A DNA stretch of 64,000 bases. Origin: Linanthus parryae. Lineage: Eukaryota; Streptophyta; Magnoliopsida; Ericales; Polemoniaceae. Location of the stretch: the NCBI GenBank assembly GCA_023055425.1, contig JALGPY010000007.1, forward strand, positions 15,820,001-15,884,000. The letters run 5' to 3'. The notes under the pieces were generated by a model. The model was given only the letters and a program-made list of their open reading frames with translations. It did no database searches and was not told the origin of the DNA. The number at the start of each line of letters is the position of its first letter. Positions within the stretch are counted from its first letter, which is position 1. Position numbers and translations under genes: made by a program. This document shows positions 1 to 11,175 of this stretch, one piece after another.

Positions 1-2
1 TG

Positions 3-614
3 AGTATGGTGAGCAGATATCAGTCCAATCCGGGTGAGAGTCACTGGATTGCTGTCAAGAACATCCTAAAGTACTTGAGAAGAACTAAGGATGTGTTCTT
101 GATATTTGGAGGAATGGAAAAGCTAAGTGTAAAGGGTTACACTGACGCAAGCTTCCAAACCGACAAGGATGATTACAGATCGCAGTCTGGATACGTGTTT
201 TGCCTGAATGGAGGAGCTGTGAGCTGGAAGAGTTCCAAGCAAGGCACAGTTGCTGATTCTACAACAGAAGCTGAGTACATCGCTGCTGCGGAAGCAGCAA
301 AAGAGGCAGTATGGATAAAGAAGTTTATCACTGAGCTCGGTGTGGTCCCTAGCATAGTGGATCCCGTAGAGTTGTACTGTGACAACTCTGGGGCAATCGC
401 ACAGGCGAAGGAACCAAGATCGCACCAAAAGTCAAAGCATGTACTTAGGAGATTCCATCTTATTCGTGATATGATCGATCGAGGAGATGTGAAGATATGC
501 AAGATTCCGACAGATGACAACGTGTCAGATCCGCTCACGAAACCTCTTGCGCAGCGAAAGCATGAAGGGCACGCCAGATCTATAGGCATACGAGATGCGC
601 CAGATTGGCTCTAG
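3..614 (+). CDS. Copia pol C-terminus: RNase H (partial)
   Basis: This is the end of a Copia polyprotein, open from the window edge to the stop at 612-614. RNase H degrades the RNA strand of the RNA/DNA hybrid during reverse transcription. Visible hallmarks are the YTDASF motif near residue 45, SWKSSKQ, the STTEAEYIA motif near residue 86, LYCDNSGAIA near residue 122 and SHQKSKH near residue 138, followed by DPLTKPL. These are the expected Copia RNase H blocks in order. No frameshift or stop is seen in this part. The LTR follows 14 bp after the stop, as is normal. The lineage is probably in the Tork/TAR/Ikeros group, judged from RNase H and the LTR start, but this is not certain. Confidence 0.9.
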   Translation, partial: SMVSRYQSNPGESHWIAVKNILKYLRRTKDVFLIFGGMEKLSVKGYTDASFQTDKDDYRSQSGYVFCLNGGAVSWKSSKQGTVADSTTEAEYIAAAEAAKEAVWIKKFITELGVVPSIVDPVELYCDNSGAIAQAKEPRSHQKSKHVLRRFHLIRDMIDRGDVKICKIPTDDNVSDPLTKPLAQRKHEGHARSIGIRDAPDWL

Positions 615-628
615 TGCAAGTGGGAGAC

Positions 629-2065
629 TGTTGGAATAGATGCCCTAGAGGCAATCGTAGATTTAGTATGAACAATGTTTTTGGCTAGAATATTCATTTA
701 TTATTTATGGCGATATTTAATATAATGAAGTCCTTAGATAAATTGTGTTATTTATCTTAAATATCCCTAGTCAATTATATTGATTAATAGGACAATCAAA
801 TATAGACTAGTATGTGGGTAGATTGATATGGAGATATCAAGTCTAACACATGGGTATGCATTAGGAGTAATGGCATACTGGATTGACCCACGACGAAAAG
901 GATACATTAGATTATGTGAAGTCACAATCGCTTTTCGTGGTGCTAATATTATTGCAATCCTTGGACTTGAAGTCACTAGATACTCTAGTTGTGAAATATT
1001 GCGCTTTGATGTTATCAAACGTTACACCGTAACTGGGTAATCATAAAGGTGGCTATCGGGCGTGATAGGAAGCAAGCTTAGAGATCGTAGTGATGTAGAT
1101 AGGATTTGTCCCTCCTACATAATAGGGGTAAATATCCACGGCCACTCGAGGGATGAGGCTTATTGAATGTCTGGCCAGACTCAGATAAATTAATATGGAG
1201 ATATTAATGTTATCTGCAAGTATAAGCATATTCCCAGGATCGAGGAACTATGGATTGGATATACGAGTGTGACTATTTATGTCTCGTGTCCAATCCGGAT
1301 ATGGAGACAAAGGGATATTGCAATATGACATATTGGGCACAAAGGTTTGTCGGGATCACTGACTATTTCTATTGGTTGGGTTGCATGGATGTGTTGCTAG
1401 ACACCGCTCCATGTTAGTAATAGTTACTACCAACTATATAGAAACCTATGGGGTCACACGTCAAATAGAGTAGAGCTAGATTTGGGATTAATTAATATGG
1501 ATTAATTAATAGAAGGATCATTGTGCAACACCTTGCAAACTTAGTAGGACTAATTTGCAATGAAGGGAATAGTTCTAGTCCTACTAGAATAAGAAAACTC
1601 TTTTATGGAAACAACAAGGAGTTGTTGGAGTATATAAAGGAGGCTCTAGCTTCCTTCCCACTAGATGAGTTATTTGTCATAACACACAAGGAGTGGGAGA
1701 GAGCAAAAGAGAGAGCAAGACAAGAGCTAGGGCCGAAACCCTAGCCCTGTCCGCCCCCCTACCCGACGGCAAGAAGGGAGGCCGCCCCTCCTTTGTTGCC
1801 TTGTTGCTTGGTTGCTTTGATCTTCATCCCTCTTCCTCCAAGGTTCAAGCTAGCACTTGATTGAAGGAAGAATCTAGATCTCACCTCTAGACGTGGATCA
1901 ACCGTAGAGACGAGGACATCATTCTTCGTGTGATCTCACAAATCAAAAGGTACACATCTTCTATGTCCTTAATCATGTTATGATGTCTCTTCCTGTGATC
2001 CTTGGTGGGCTTTGAGTAGGATTAATTTTGTTATTCCGCTGCGTTACCTACGTCAAAACCCAACA
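629..2065 (+). repeat. Copia 3' LTR (1437 bp)
   Basis: The LTR begins TGTTGGAATAG directly after a purine-rich tract and ends ACCCAACA, a TG...CA pair with short inverted ends (TGTTGG / CCAACA). The end was fixed by comparing the right flank with the uninterrupted homologous site near 30268. Short reading frames inside it look like chance. The last 38 bp contain an ATG at 2028 that is in frame with the interrupted PMD exon downstream. Confidence 0.88.
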
Positions 2066-5000
2066 GACTCGCCCAGTTAACTCAGCCTTGCTCGAGTTGG
2101 TTGGCTCCGAGGATGTGGTTCGATTAGGGATCGAGAATGGGCACTTCCCATACACTGCGATTTCTACTCAGGCGTTCGTCCAGAAATTGGACTATATGGA
2201 TGAGTGGATTGACCACGTGTTGGATCATCACGCCGAGACTCTCAATGAAGCCGGCGTATACTTTGCTATCCGTGCTATGAAGGGTGCTGCCGTGAAGTTG
2301 GATCAATCCATGCTTCTAGACCTTCTATCCCGTTACTCGCCTGCGACTCACACGTTTCATTTCGCTGAGTTCGAGGCTGCCCCCACGCTCGAGGACGTTC
2401 AAATGCTGTATGAGCTTTCCCCCATGGGCGAGGTGGACCCCTTGAGTCACTTGAGGACATCTGCGGAAATGGCCTTGTACGCGCAGATGGAGGAGTGCCT
2501 AGCAGAGGTAAAGAAAATCTCCACTCGGTGGACCACTACAAAGCCTCTTCCGAACTGGCAGCTGGTTGATACGTCTGCGAAGAATACCTGGAACAAGTGG
2601 TTGCAGTACTTCTTCCGAGACTATGCGAACAACAGCATTACTAAGCAGCTTTTGAGCGAGAACCCGGAGGCCGAGAATTACGTAGAGGGCAAGGGTTATC
2701 ATTTGACCCTTTGTGCCTTTCTCTGTGCTTGGCTGTCGAGGTATCTGATTGATGGTCACCCCCATGACGGGGTCTTCTACCATGTGCTGCCACTTGCCGT
2801 GAGGCTCGCTCTTGGCCAGAGAGTCGCACTCGGACCCTTGGTCTTGGGCACGCTATATTATAGGCTGGATCAGCTGGTTCTGGCGATGAGGGAATCGCGT
2901 GGCCGCCTCGATGTTCTGACCTTTGTCAATATCAGCTTTTTGACAATGTGGGTTTTCGAGCGCTGGCTGTCTTATGCTCCAACTCCCCTCCCACTTGATA
3001 AGTGGTGTCCCCCAGGCGAGACAGAAGCGCGCAACAGCGGAAGGGCTGCGAGATGGTTTGGAGCAAGCAACACCAAGTGTACTTGGAGTTTGATATGCGA
3101 CAAACGAAAGGAGTTTACTGCCAGGCCCTATGCCACACGTGTCGAGAATGTGCGGTGGTTTCCAAAGCTATACCCTTCCAAAGGTATGGTCTTGTCAGAA
3201 GAACTTCTCTTTGAAAAGGGGCCGCATTTCCACGAGCGCTATCGTGAGTTCTTTTGTTGGTGTCTGCGAGGTTCCCTTCCTGCCCTTGCAGAGCATATTC
3301 GTGAGCTCGCGCCAAGGTATGAAAGGCTTACAGTGGATGTTGACCCCACTCGGGTCTCTCCTCAGTTTGGTTTCGATGCGGTGGCCCCATCGATCTGGCC
3401 CCAGTCTATTATCAGAGGGTGCTACAAGCGTTTGCTGACAAAGGAGTGCAAGACGGTCTTCATGAGCAATCTTCCCTTTGAGCAGCCTGCGGGAACTCGC
3501 AAGGGTGGTTGTTCCCAGAACTGGCTCGCATACTGGGTTGCCCAGCAAACGAGGATTGAGACGGAGGCGGCGGCGCAGCCAGGAAGGGCCCCCTTGATCA
3601 AAAGAAACTCTTTTCCGTTTCGCCCCAATTGCAGTTTGAGCGAGTCTGAGTATGGTTGCTACTCGCTGTGGGACCGCGAGAACCATTTGTGCCCCGATTT
3701 CATTCTGAAGGAGCAAGTCGACGCAATCAAGAAGGGCGACACGCATGTCATCAAATATAGCAAGGCGTTTGCTGAGGTAAGCAAATTTCTTTGTGTGCTT
3801 TAAGCTTTTTGATTTCCTTGCGCTGATGCTTTTCGTTCTGTACTGTTTCAGTGTCATGTGCGGAGGTTCGCAGCTGGTGATCGCTCCAAATCGCTGGTGA
3901 ACACCATTGTTGCCACCAGAAGGAAAGGGGAGTCGTTCCGGCTAGCATGGAGGATGGATGCCGAGGTTGAAACAAGGGTTCGCGCAGTCATGAATACTTT
4001 TGCTGACTCGCTGATAGACAACCCTCCGGCTCCGTCTCCTCCTAGAGATGACCCATCCCCTCCAGCGACTGCGGCGCCGAGAGTGAAAAGACCTAGGCAA
4101 AAGGGAATTACGATTTCTTCCCCTAGGAGTGCTCCAGCTTCTCCCCCAGTGAGGTCCCTTTCCATCAAGGACAAAGGCAAGGGTCGTATGCCCAGCAAAG
4201 TGCGAAAAGATCTCGCAGTTGAGACTTTCGTTCCATTCAACCAAGAGGAAGAGGAAGAGAGGCAGGAGCCCCAGGTAAGTGATGAAGAAGAAGAAAGAAC
4301 AGTTGTGATGCGCGAGGAGGAGTCAGGAGGTACTTCCGTCGCATCTCCTTGCCCTTTATCATGACTTCTTTGCAGTTCTTTTCTTTGAACCAATTATGTA
4401 TTCGCAGATGATGATGATGAAGCCGTTGGTGGCCTTGTGGCCAAGAGGCAAAAGAGAGATGCCCATTCTGGCATTTCAGATGATCCTATAAGCGAGGATG
4501 TTCTTGCTGAGTCCCGGAAGACAGCCGCGGAGGCTGCTGAAAGAAGAAGGCAGCGAGAGGAAGAGGAGCTCGAGCGTGTGAAACAGCGGAGCCTCGAAGA
4601 GCAGCATGTTGACGACTTAGTGCGTCCAGTTGGCGAGGAAGACGAGCTTCCCGAAGAAGTGGCTCCTCATGTGGAGGAGGAAGATGAGGTTCCCGGAGAG
4701 GATGCAGCAGAGCTAGAGCAAGTCCAAGCGGACTTCGAAGAGATCGCAGGTGGCAATAAAGGTGAGATCTTCAACCTCGCAGTTACTTATAGAGATGTAA
4801 TTGTGGGTGCGTTAAAGCACGGTGTGTCAAAGCCTGACATTCGCCGTTGGTTGGTAAGCAAATGCGGAGAACCCTCAGGTAATTATTTTGAGTGATATGC
4901 ACATACTAGGCTGTAGCCACTTGAGGCAAAATCATGACTGGTTTACTCGCATCCCAGGTCACGCTTCTCTTAAAGATTTGCTTAGTGAGGACACACTGAT

Positions 5001-6187
5001 AGGGCACGGTTCCACGTCCCTAGTGTACGGTGAGGATACCTCAATCCCACCTTCGCGTGGAGGTGCTTATTCTTAGCTTTAGTAAAGATAGAGAAATAAC
5101 TCATAACACAAGTTACCTCACATTATCGCATTTGGTATCGCAGGTCATGTTGAGGAACCTGAGCTGGAGCAGAGAAGTCAGCCTTCTGCATCCCATGTTC
5201 CAATTCCGAGCTCCCATACCGAGAAGCTCGTCGCAGCTGCTGGGCACATAAGCGAGCCTCCCGAAGATGTCATCGAACTTTCCGATGATGTCGAAACTGA
5301 TGCTGTGCCGATGGACGAAGGTGTCCGTACCGGTGGTGAGGAAGAAAGGACAAGTGATGCTAATGTTTTCGCATCTGGGATTGTCCTCCGCCCAGCGACT
5401 TCGGCTGTCCCTTCGCCTCCGGCGATGACTGAGCCAGAAGCACCTATTCCTGCGTGGAGCATTTGGGGCTCGCAGGTTGGGAATGCAGTCGCAGCTGGTG
5501 CGGCCTACACTCTTCCTCCTGACTATGAGAGGTTGGAGATCGCAGCTGATAGGAGAGCCATGGAGCGAGGGCAGTCTTCGAACAACCCGGTGGCCCGCAT
5601 CCCTTCTCTTCATGAAATTCTGGAAGGCACTGGTAAGTAAAGATTTACCGTTCGCACGTCGCATTATTTGCTTGCGAGTTTTTACATTATAACTCATTTT
5701 TGATGTCTCAGGTTTGAAGCAAACCGATGTAGACTGGGTGGTTCGAATGCGTCTCAGATACCCCCGATCGTTTGTGAGATCTCTGGAGATCGCACCTTTT
5801 GACAGGAGGCTATTCCTTACTGAAGCCATCTGGATACTGGAGCAGCTGTCTGCGGCTACACCTGCGACCATTTCGGCCCAGAGTGCTGAATTGCTGTGTG
5901 GCATGTGCCAAAATCTCTTGTTCAAAGTCCAAGGCAGACTTGGTTTCAAATTCCTCAAGGACAGAGTTACACTGATTCGCGCAGCTGTAACTTTGAAACT
6001 CGGTCACCAGAATCTCGCAGCTGAGATGCAGAAGGTGGAGCAGCAAAAGCAAAAGGTTGATGAAGCTTTGAAGCTGTATCACGAAATGAATGCCAAGTGC
6101 GAGCTACTGAAGCAAGAAGTGAAACAAGTGGAGAAGCTGAGCGAGCAGTTCGAGCCCCAAGACTCCTTAATCAAGAATTTGTTTTGA
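2066..6187 (+). CDS. Antisense PMD-domain gene, copy 1 (six exons, 5' end interrupted)
   Basis: This is the homologue of the intact gene in element 2. Exons by GT-AG sites and conserved frame: 2066-3776, 3852-4329, 4408-4878, 4958-5062, 5144-5632 and 5712-6187; introns are 75, 78, 79, 81 and 79 bp. The first 170 coding bases are missing because a Copia element is inserted in exon 1. Exon 1 carries a plant mobile domain (PF10536-like, aminotransferase-like family): the block ATHTFHFAEFEAAPTLEDV corresponds to the family core. Exon 2 is Ser/Pro-rich then acidic. Exon 3 begins with an Asp run and a basic KRQKRD stretch, then a charged helix. Exon 6 ends in a coiled coil. No stop or frameshift is seen in any retained exon. 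Host PMD proteins such as MAIN and MAIL1 act in gene and transposon silencing; the role of this element-borne copy is unknown. Confidence 0.82.
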
Positions 6188-7689
6188 CTTTTCGAATTTT
6201 GAAAAGAAAACAGGACAATGGCTGAGACATTAATGTAATGTTTTGAAACATTAATGTAATGTTGCTAGGGTTTCTCCCCCCTCTTTTTTTTAACAACAAA
6301 CAATGAGTTTGCCCGTTTTGCCCTTTTCGGGATTTGATTGGACATTTCTGTGCATATCCAATTATGACATCAGCAATTGATTCTCTGCTTGATTTTCGCG
6401 CTAATTTCTCGGCAGATAAGCACGCTTCCGTTGGGAAGTCCATCCGAATCATGACTATCCGTCATTTATTAGGATACGCAACTGAATCGTCGTAGCCTTT
6501 AGTAGGGTAATTGATTGTTACCGCTTTTCAAGGCGTAAGTGATTGAACTTACCCTCTTTTTGAATTTTGCTGACTCATCTTAGGCAACCGAAGAGTCTCC
6601 ACAGGGTCTATATAAACCCTGTCTTTGTCATTTGGGTTCTTCATCCCAAACATGTGCTTTGCGGTGAGTCCTTACGACTGCTGGCTTCAACGCTTGTTTT
6701 TCGTTGATTCATGGCAACTTCAAGTTTTGAATCCTGAGTTTGCGCTTTGTGCTATAGAAATAGTTTCCAAGATCCACTTTATGAGGCTTGTTGCTCTTTA
6801 TAACCATCATAAAGAGGATGCAGATAATATCTCATGTGTGTTCGAAGAAATTTCTTCGTGTATTATGCGTGCAGGTCATGTTTCCGGCCGCCTCGTGGCA
6901 AGGTGCAGCGCCGAAGTGACCGTGCTACCGTCTCGTAATGAACGGCGGGATTCTTCTTCAGCATCTCCGGGGAAGAATCCGTCGCCCTCACATTTGTGAG
7001 GTCGGGGTGCTCGTCAATGCCCTTGTCCAACATGACAAGGAGTCCATCACCAGAGGAATGACTGCTTCGCCTGTTTTGCAGAGTAGCATCTGTCGGCACA
7101 GGAAGCTCCTCCGGCGCCTATCTTGATCAGACAGAGGCTTTTGTCATTCCTTGGGGTCTTGGGCGTATCGCATCCCCGACCTTGCTGCTAGGGATGTAGC
7201 GAATGACAAGTAGATCTCTTCGCGGCAGCATCCCTTTTGCTATAGATCTTTGGCCGCAGATCTGCGTGCTACACTGCCGGTGTTAGGACCGGTGGGTTCT
7301 CTCTTTTCTTAGCCGGGAGTTCCCTAGTGTGTCTCTGGCTTATCAGCCATTTTTCGAATGTATTGTAAGCCATGTTGGCTGCGTAGTTAGATTCGAGCTT
7401 TTCGCTTGTAAGCTGTTATCTAGATAGATAAATTGTAAGTCATTTGACTCATAATGATATATAGCTTTTGTATTTTCTGCCCTCTTTGCAACAAAATACA
7501 ATTTCGCATGCGTTTCGGCTTGTTTTGCCTTGCATAATGTCATGTAATGATTTCACATATGCGATGTCAATTCGCAGATGTTTCGCTAGATCGTTCGAGA
7601 TCGTAATTTCGCAGCTGTGCCATCTTGACGGATGGGCTTGTAGTTGGTCGTTGTAAATCATATGAGATCATGTTCACAACTTTGTTATC
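6188..7689 (+). other. Spacer between PMD gene and hairpin array, element 1
   Basis: This stretch is about 1.5 kb and well conserved with 34392-35849 of element 2. It holds the PMD 3' flank with a repeated CATTAATGTAATG motif (about 6227-6262), a TATA-like box at 6609-6616, and beyond it a GTGAGT donor-like and a TGCAG acceptor-like site. Short open frames exist (for example 6625-6999) but their frames are not clearly conserved. I see no protein family here. Confidence 0.5.
6609..6616 (+). promoter_or_regulatory. TATA-like box downstream of the PMD gene, element 1
   Basis: TATATAAA lies in a CTATATAAACCC context. It is conserved at 34810-34817 in element 2 with the same flanks, and would direct + strand transcription toward the array, antisense to pol. 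There is no expression evidence. Confidence 0.4.
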
Positions 7690-8632
7690 GTAACAGATAG
7701 TTTTTAACAGATCAATTAAGATCGTTGAGTGGTGCGAATTGCTATCATAGAAGATAGGCTTTATTAGAGAATCGCTTGAGATCGCTTCTCGCATAAATTG
7801 CTATCGCAGCAGATAGACCTTTAGAAGATCCAATAAGATGATTCTGCACTTACGTTGCCACCGTAACAAACGGGCTTGGGTGATCAACTAAAATCACTTT
7901 GCGTATAAATTGCTATCGTAACAGATAGGCTTGAGAAGATCATATAAGATCGCATTTGTATAAACCGTTATCGTGAGAGATAGGCTTTAGATGATCGATT
8001 GAGATCGTTTTTGTATTTCGCTGCTATCGTAAGAGATAGGCTTTGGATGATCACTTAAGATCGCATTTGCATTGGCTGCCATCGTAAGAGATAGGCTTTA
8101 GATGATCAATTAAGATCGTATTCGTGTTGACTGCTATCGTGAGAGATAGGCTTTGATGATCACTTAAGATCGCATTTGCGTTTGGCTGCTATCGTAAGAG
8201 ATAGGCTTTAGATGATCGATTAAGATCGCATTTGCATTTGGCTGCTATCGTAAGAGATAGACTTTAGATGATCAATTAAGATCACGTTTGTATTTGGCTG
8301 CTATCGTAAGAGATAGGCTTTAGATGATCACTTAAGATCGCGTTTGTATTGGCTGCTATCGTAAGAGATAGGCTTTAGATGATCAATTAAGATCGCGTTT
8401 GTATTTGCTGCTATCGTAAGAGATAGGCTTTGATGATCACTTAGGATCGTGTTTGTATTGGCTGCTATCGTAAGAGATAGGCTTTAGATGATCAATTAAG
8501 ATCGCGTTTGTATTTGCTGCTATCGTAAGAGATAGGCTTTGATGATCACTTAGGATCGCGTTTGTATTTGCTGCTATCGTAAGAGATAGGCTTTGATGAT
8601 CACTTAGGATCGCAGTTGTATAAATTGCTATT
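7690..8632. repeat. Hairpin tandem array of element 1 (unit about 54-57 bp)
   Basis: Each unit has the inverted repeat CTATC-N6-GATAG, then a GCTTTAGATGATCA block and GATC-N6-GATC, then a T/G-rich linker. The clearest units are at 8020-8620; more diverged ones extend left to about 7690 and traces to about 7575. The array lies between the 3' end of the PMD gene and the 3' end of pol, which converge. Tandem repeats in the 3' region are known for Retand/Tat elements and can seed satellite DNA. It is not a CRISPR array, because linkers as well as hairpins are repeated. Confidence 0.9.
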
Positions 8633-8699
8633 GCAGCGAATAAATCATTGTTAACAGTAATAACAAATTAAATAGAGCAATATAAACGGCTAGAAATAT

Positions 8700-8785
8700 G
8701 AACTTCTCATTTGGGAGAATTCTTTTATTATAACGCTCTCATATGGGAGAGATAGGATTACAATCCTCTCATATGGGAGAGGAGA
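8700..8785 (-). terminator. Candidate 3'-end region of gag-pol RNA, element 1
   Basis: Three short palindromic motifs (TTCTCATTTGGGAGAA, TCTCATATGGGAGA and CCTCTCATATGGGAGAGG) stand in a row just past the pol stop. Between the first and second lies AATAAA on the - strand (8724-8729), a possible poly(A) signal. The same arrangement is seen at 37290-37375 in element 2. Function is inferred from position only. Confidence 0.35.
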
Positions 8786-8851
8786 TTGCGTCGATCATAG
8801 CCACATGATACATTAAGCAACGTTATCATAAAACGTATGAAATAAGAGAAG

Positions 8852-10205
8852 TCAGGGATAGTACTTCTTGATCCAGCGCATGTTGACTGAGCTTGGAGTT
8901 GAGGTTGTGCCGTGCAACCTTCGTATGCTGCAGTAGCCACTATCGAAGACTTCTGTGACTTCGAAGGGTCCTTCCCAATTAGCTGCGAACTTTGGGTGAG
9001 TTGCTTCTCGCATGCAGTGGTCAGATGCGCGCAAGACCAGGTCGCCAACTGCGAAATCCCGTCGCTGGACTGTCTTGTTGTAGGCGCGAGCGATTCTTTC
9101 TTGGTACCGCTTGTTAGTCCTTTTGGCTTGTTCTCGCTTTTCTTCCAGCAAGACCAAGTCATGATCGCGTTGATTTTCGTAGAGTGCATGGAAGGCCAGC
9201 CTTGCCGAATTGACTCTGACCTCCGCAGGTACTACAGCTTCGGCCCCATAACATAGTAGAAATGGCGAGGCCCCTGTGGGTGTCCTTGGAGAAGTTCTGT
9301 AGGCCCACAGAGCTATGTTAAGGGAGTCGGCCCACTTCTTGTGGTCATCTGCGACCATCTTGCTCAGAATTCTCAACAGCGTTTTGTTAGTCGCTTCGGC
9401 TTGTCCGTTTCCCTTTGGATAATAGGGGGTAGAGCATATCTGCCTGATATTGTACTCCGCGAGTTTCGTAGCTACCTGGCGATTAACAAAAGGAGTACCG
9501 TTATCTGAAAGAATGGTATTTGGGATTCCGAACCTGCATACGATGTTTTCCTGGATGAAGTTGACCACAGCCAGCGCGTTTGCCGTCTTCAGTGGTATTG
9601 CTTCCACCCATTTGGTGAACAGCTCGGTTGCGGTGAGAATGAAATGGTTCCCATGTGACGTTGGTCGGATGGGGCCGATGAAGTCCAAAGCCCATGTGTG
9701 AAATGGCCATGGCGTCCCTAATGCATGTAGATCCACGGCGGGAGCGTGCACTAGGTTCCCTTTGAATTGGCATTCTTGGCAGCGTCGCACCTTGGTGCGG
9801 CAATCGACTTCCATCGTGGGCCAGAAGTATCCGATTGAGAGGAGCTGTCTGCATAATTTCGCACCTCCCTGGTGTTCCACCTGATGAGAAAGGTCCATGA
9901 CTTCTTGTGCTTCCCTGCCGTCTAAGCATCGCAGCAAGTTGCCCTCGTGACCTTTTCGCCAAAGTAGGTTTTCCTGAACCACATATCGAGACGCTTTTCT
10001 CTTCAATTTGTCGGCTTCTTTTCTCGATTCGGGTACAGTGCCCTGGGTGAGGAATTCAAACAATGGCTTCCTCCAGTCTGTGTCGTCATCGGTTAGAGCG
10101 ACGAGTAAAGAATCTTTGATTAGTGCGCAACTTTCGCACTTCCCTTGTATCAGGGCTGCAGCTGTTGACATGCCTGGCCAATGAATGCCATATCTCTGAG
10201 CTTTC
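8852..10205 (-). CDS. Gypsy (Tat) integrase with C-terminal domain, pol fragment
   Basis: The open frame encodes the end of pol. In order it has the end of the linker after the second RNase H, a zinc-binding HHCC module (HQVEHQGG ... CQEC), the integrase core with its three acidic residues (WALDFIGP, LSDNGTPF and the E in PKGNGQAEATN), and a C-terminal part with NWEGPFEV of the GPY/F type. Integrase joins the new DNA copy to the host chromosome. The fragment matches 37439-38790 of element 2 closely. On its N-terminal side the frame stops being pol at about 10205, where it is fused to the leader next to the LTR. Gag, protease, RT and RNase H are absent, so this is a remnant although its frame is open. 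Confidence 0.9.
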
Positions 10206-10207
10206 GA

Positions 10208-10228
10208 TTCACGTCGGGTTCACCAAAA
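10208..10228 (-). other. Conserved leader / primer-binding region, element 1
   Basis: Directly inside the 5' LTR, the - strand reads TTTTGGTGAACCCGACGTGA. The same motif follows the LTR in elements 2 and 3, so it is the expected primer-binding site. I could not assign the tRNA with confidence. Confidence 0.6.
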
Positions 10229-10854
10229 TGTGCACAAGAGATTCCGGCAGGGAGACCTCCGTGTACACCGTGCGTAGTGGATCAGGGATCGCACAGGAAG
10301 AGTAGGGGTGTGTGTAGGGAGAGAGTAAGTCAGTAGCAATGTCTGAGAGAGAGACAGAGGTTTGGCAGAGCTTCCGCGTATGGCAGTGTGTTCTCCCCTG
10401 TATGGAAAGGGTAACGATCTATATATACTGGAGAACATGACCGTTGTAGTGTGGTTAATGCGCCCATTAATGGCGGCTTAATTAGCTTAACCATAACGGC
10501 ACGTTCGTCCGAGTATATAGGAACCGTTAGAGCACGTGGTGCGCGAGTACCGGAACCGTTACGAGGTTGACCGGGTTTGACCGGATTGACCGGGTCTAGG
10601 GAGCTCGTGCCATAGATCTCTCAAAACAGTTACTAAAGGTCGCGCGCGGGCTTGGCTCGCACGCGACAGGGCTTACTCTAGCCTCCAAACCACTAAGTCC
10701 CTACAAGTCCCGTGCAGTGGTATGCGAGGGCTCTGTCTCGCAGCCCCCACATGGATCAGCTCGGCTGGTGATCCTGTGTGTGTGGAGCACAATATGGTGT
10801 GCTGGATGGTTGCCACGTGGCCAAGATCTGTCATGTCAGAAAGCAGTATCTACA
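10229..10854 (-). repeat. Tat element 1 5' LTR (626 bp)
   Basis: In + orientation it begins TGTGCACAAGAG and ends AGTATCTACA. It aligns along its full length with the two LTRs of element 2, with scattered differences, for example around 10380-10440. On the - strand it reads TGTAGATACTG ... TGTGCACA. Confidence 0.92.
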
Positions 10855-11175
10855 ACCCCCTAACTTATGCTTTAAACACAATTATGAAATCAATATGCTT
10901 CTTTAAGACGAATTGCATTGATAAATAAACGTTTCACATACAAGTTTACTACTTGGACTTTTTTTAGGGAATTACTACTTGGACTATGTCGTGTATCCTT
11001 GGAACAAACTTAATTGAAACCGAGTTATACTGCTTGCTTAGATCCTTAATGTCCTTGATTTTTGTGGCAATTCTAAAAAAATTGGAGATTTCGAGGAAGT
11101 TTTCGGCTATCATATGTGAGTACCACTTTGTATCTTCTCTTTCACTACCCTCCCCCCCCCATTTGACTTAATATT
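10855..11175. other. Non-coding flank of Tat element 1
   Basis: AT-rich sequence with no convincing gene. A C-run stands at about 11152-11160. Short frames here have no recognisable similarity. Confidence 0.4.

Larger units (their letters stand above)
1..2065 (+). mobile_element. Ty1/Copia LTR retrotransposon, 3' part
   Basis: Only the end of the element is in the window: the C-terminal RNase H of pol, a purine-rich tract at about 616-628 and the complete 3' LTR at 629-2065. The rest lies left of the window. It is inserted in exon 1 of the PMD gene of Tat element 1: sequence to the right of 2065 continues exactly as element 2 does from 30268. The likely 5-bp target duplication is GACTC (2066-2070); its left copy would be outside the window. 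The element runs in the same direction as the PMD gene it interrupts. Confidence 0.9.
2066..10854 (-). mobile_element. Tat/Retand-like Gypsy element 1 (internally deleted)
   Basis: The element is oriented with gag-pol on the - strand. From left to right it has the antisense PMD gene (2066-6187), a spacer with a TATA-like box, a hairpin tandem array (about 7690-8632), the 3' part of pol (8852-10205), the leader and the 5' LTR (10229-10854). Its 3' LTR and the start of the PMD gene lie beyond the Copia insertion, outside the window. Compared with element 2, about 5.0 kb covering gag, protease, reverse transcriptase and both RNases H is missing. It could not move by itself. The 5 bp after the LTR are ACCCC; the matching TSD cannot be checked. 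Confidence 0.88.

Noticed and set aside
1523..1744. Open frame inside the Copia LTR
   Set aside because: Lies wholly within the LTR, with no family similarity.
3195..3857. 220-codon open frame on the - strand
   Set aside because: It is a shadow of PMD exon 1, whose + frame has domain similarity and splice-consistent ends.
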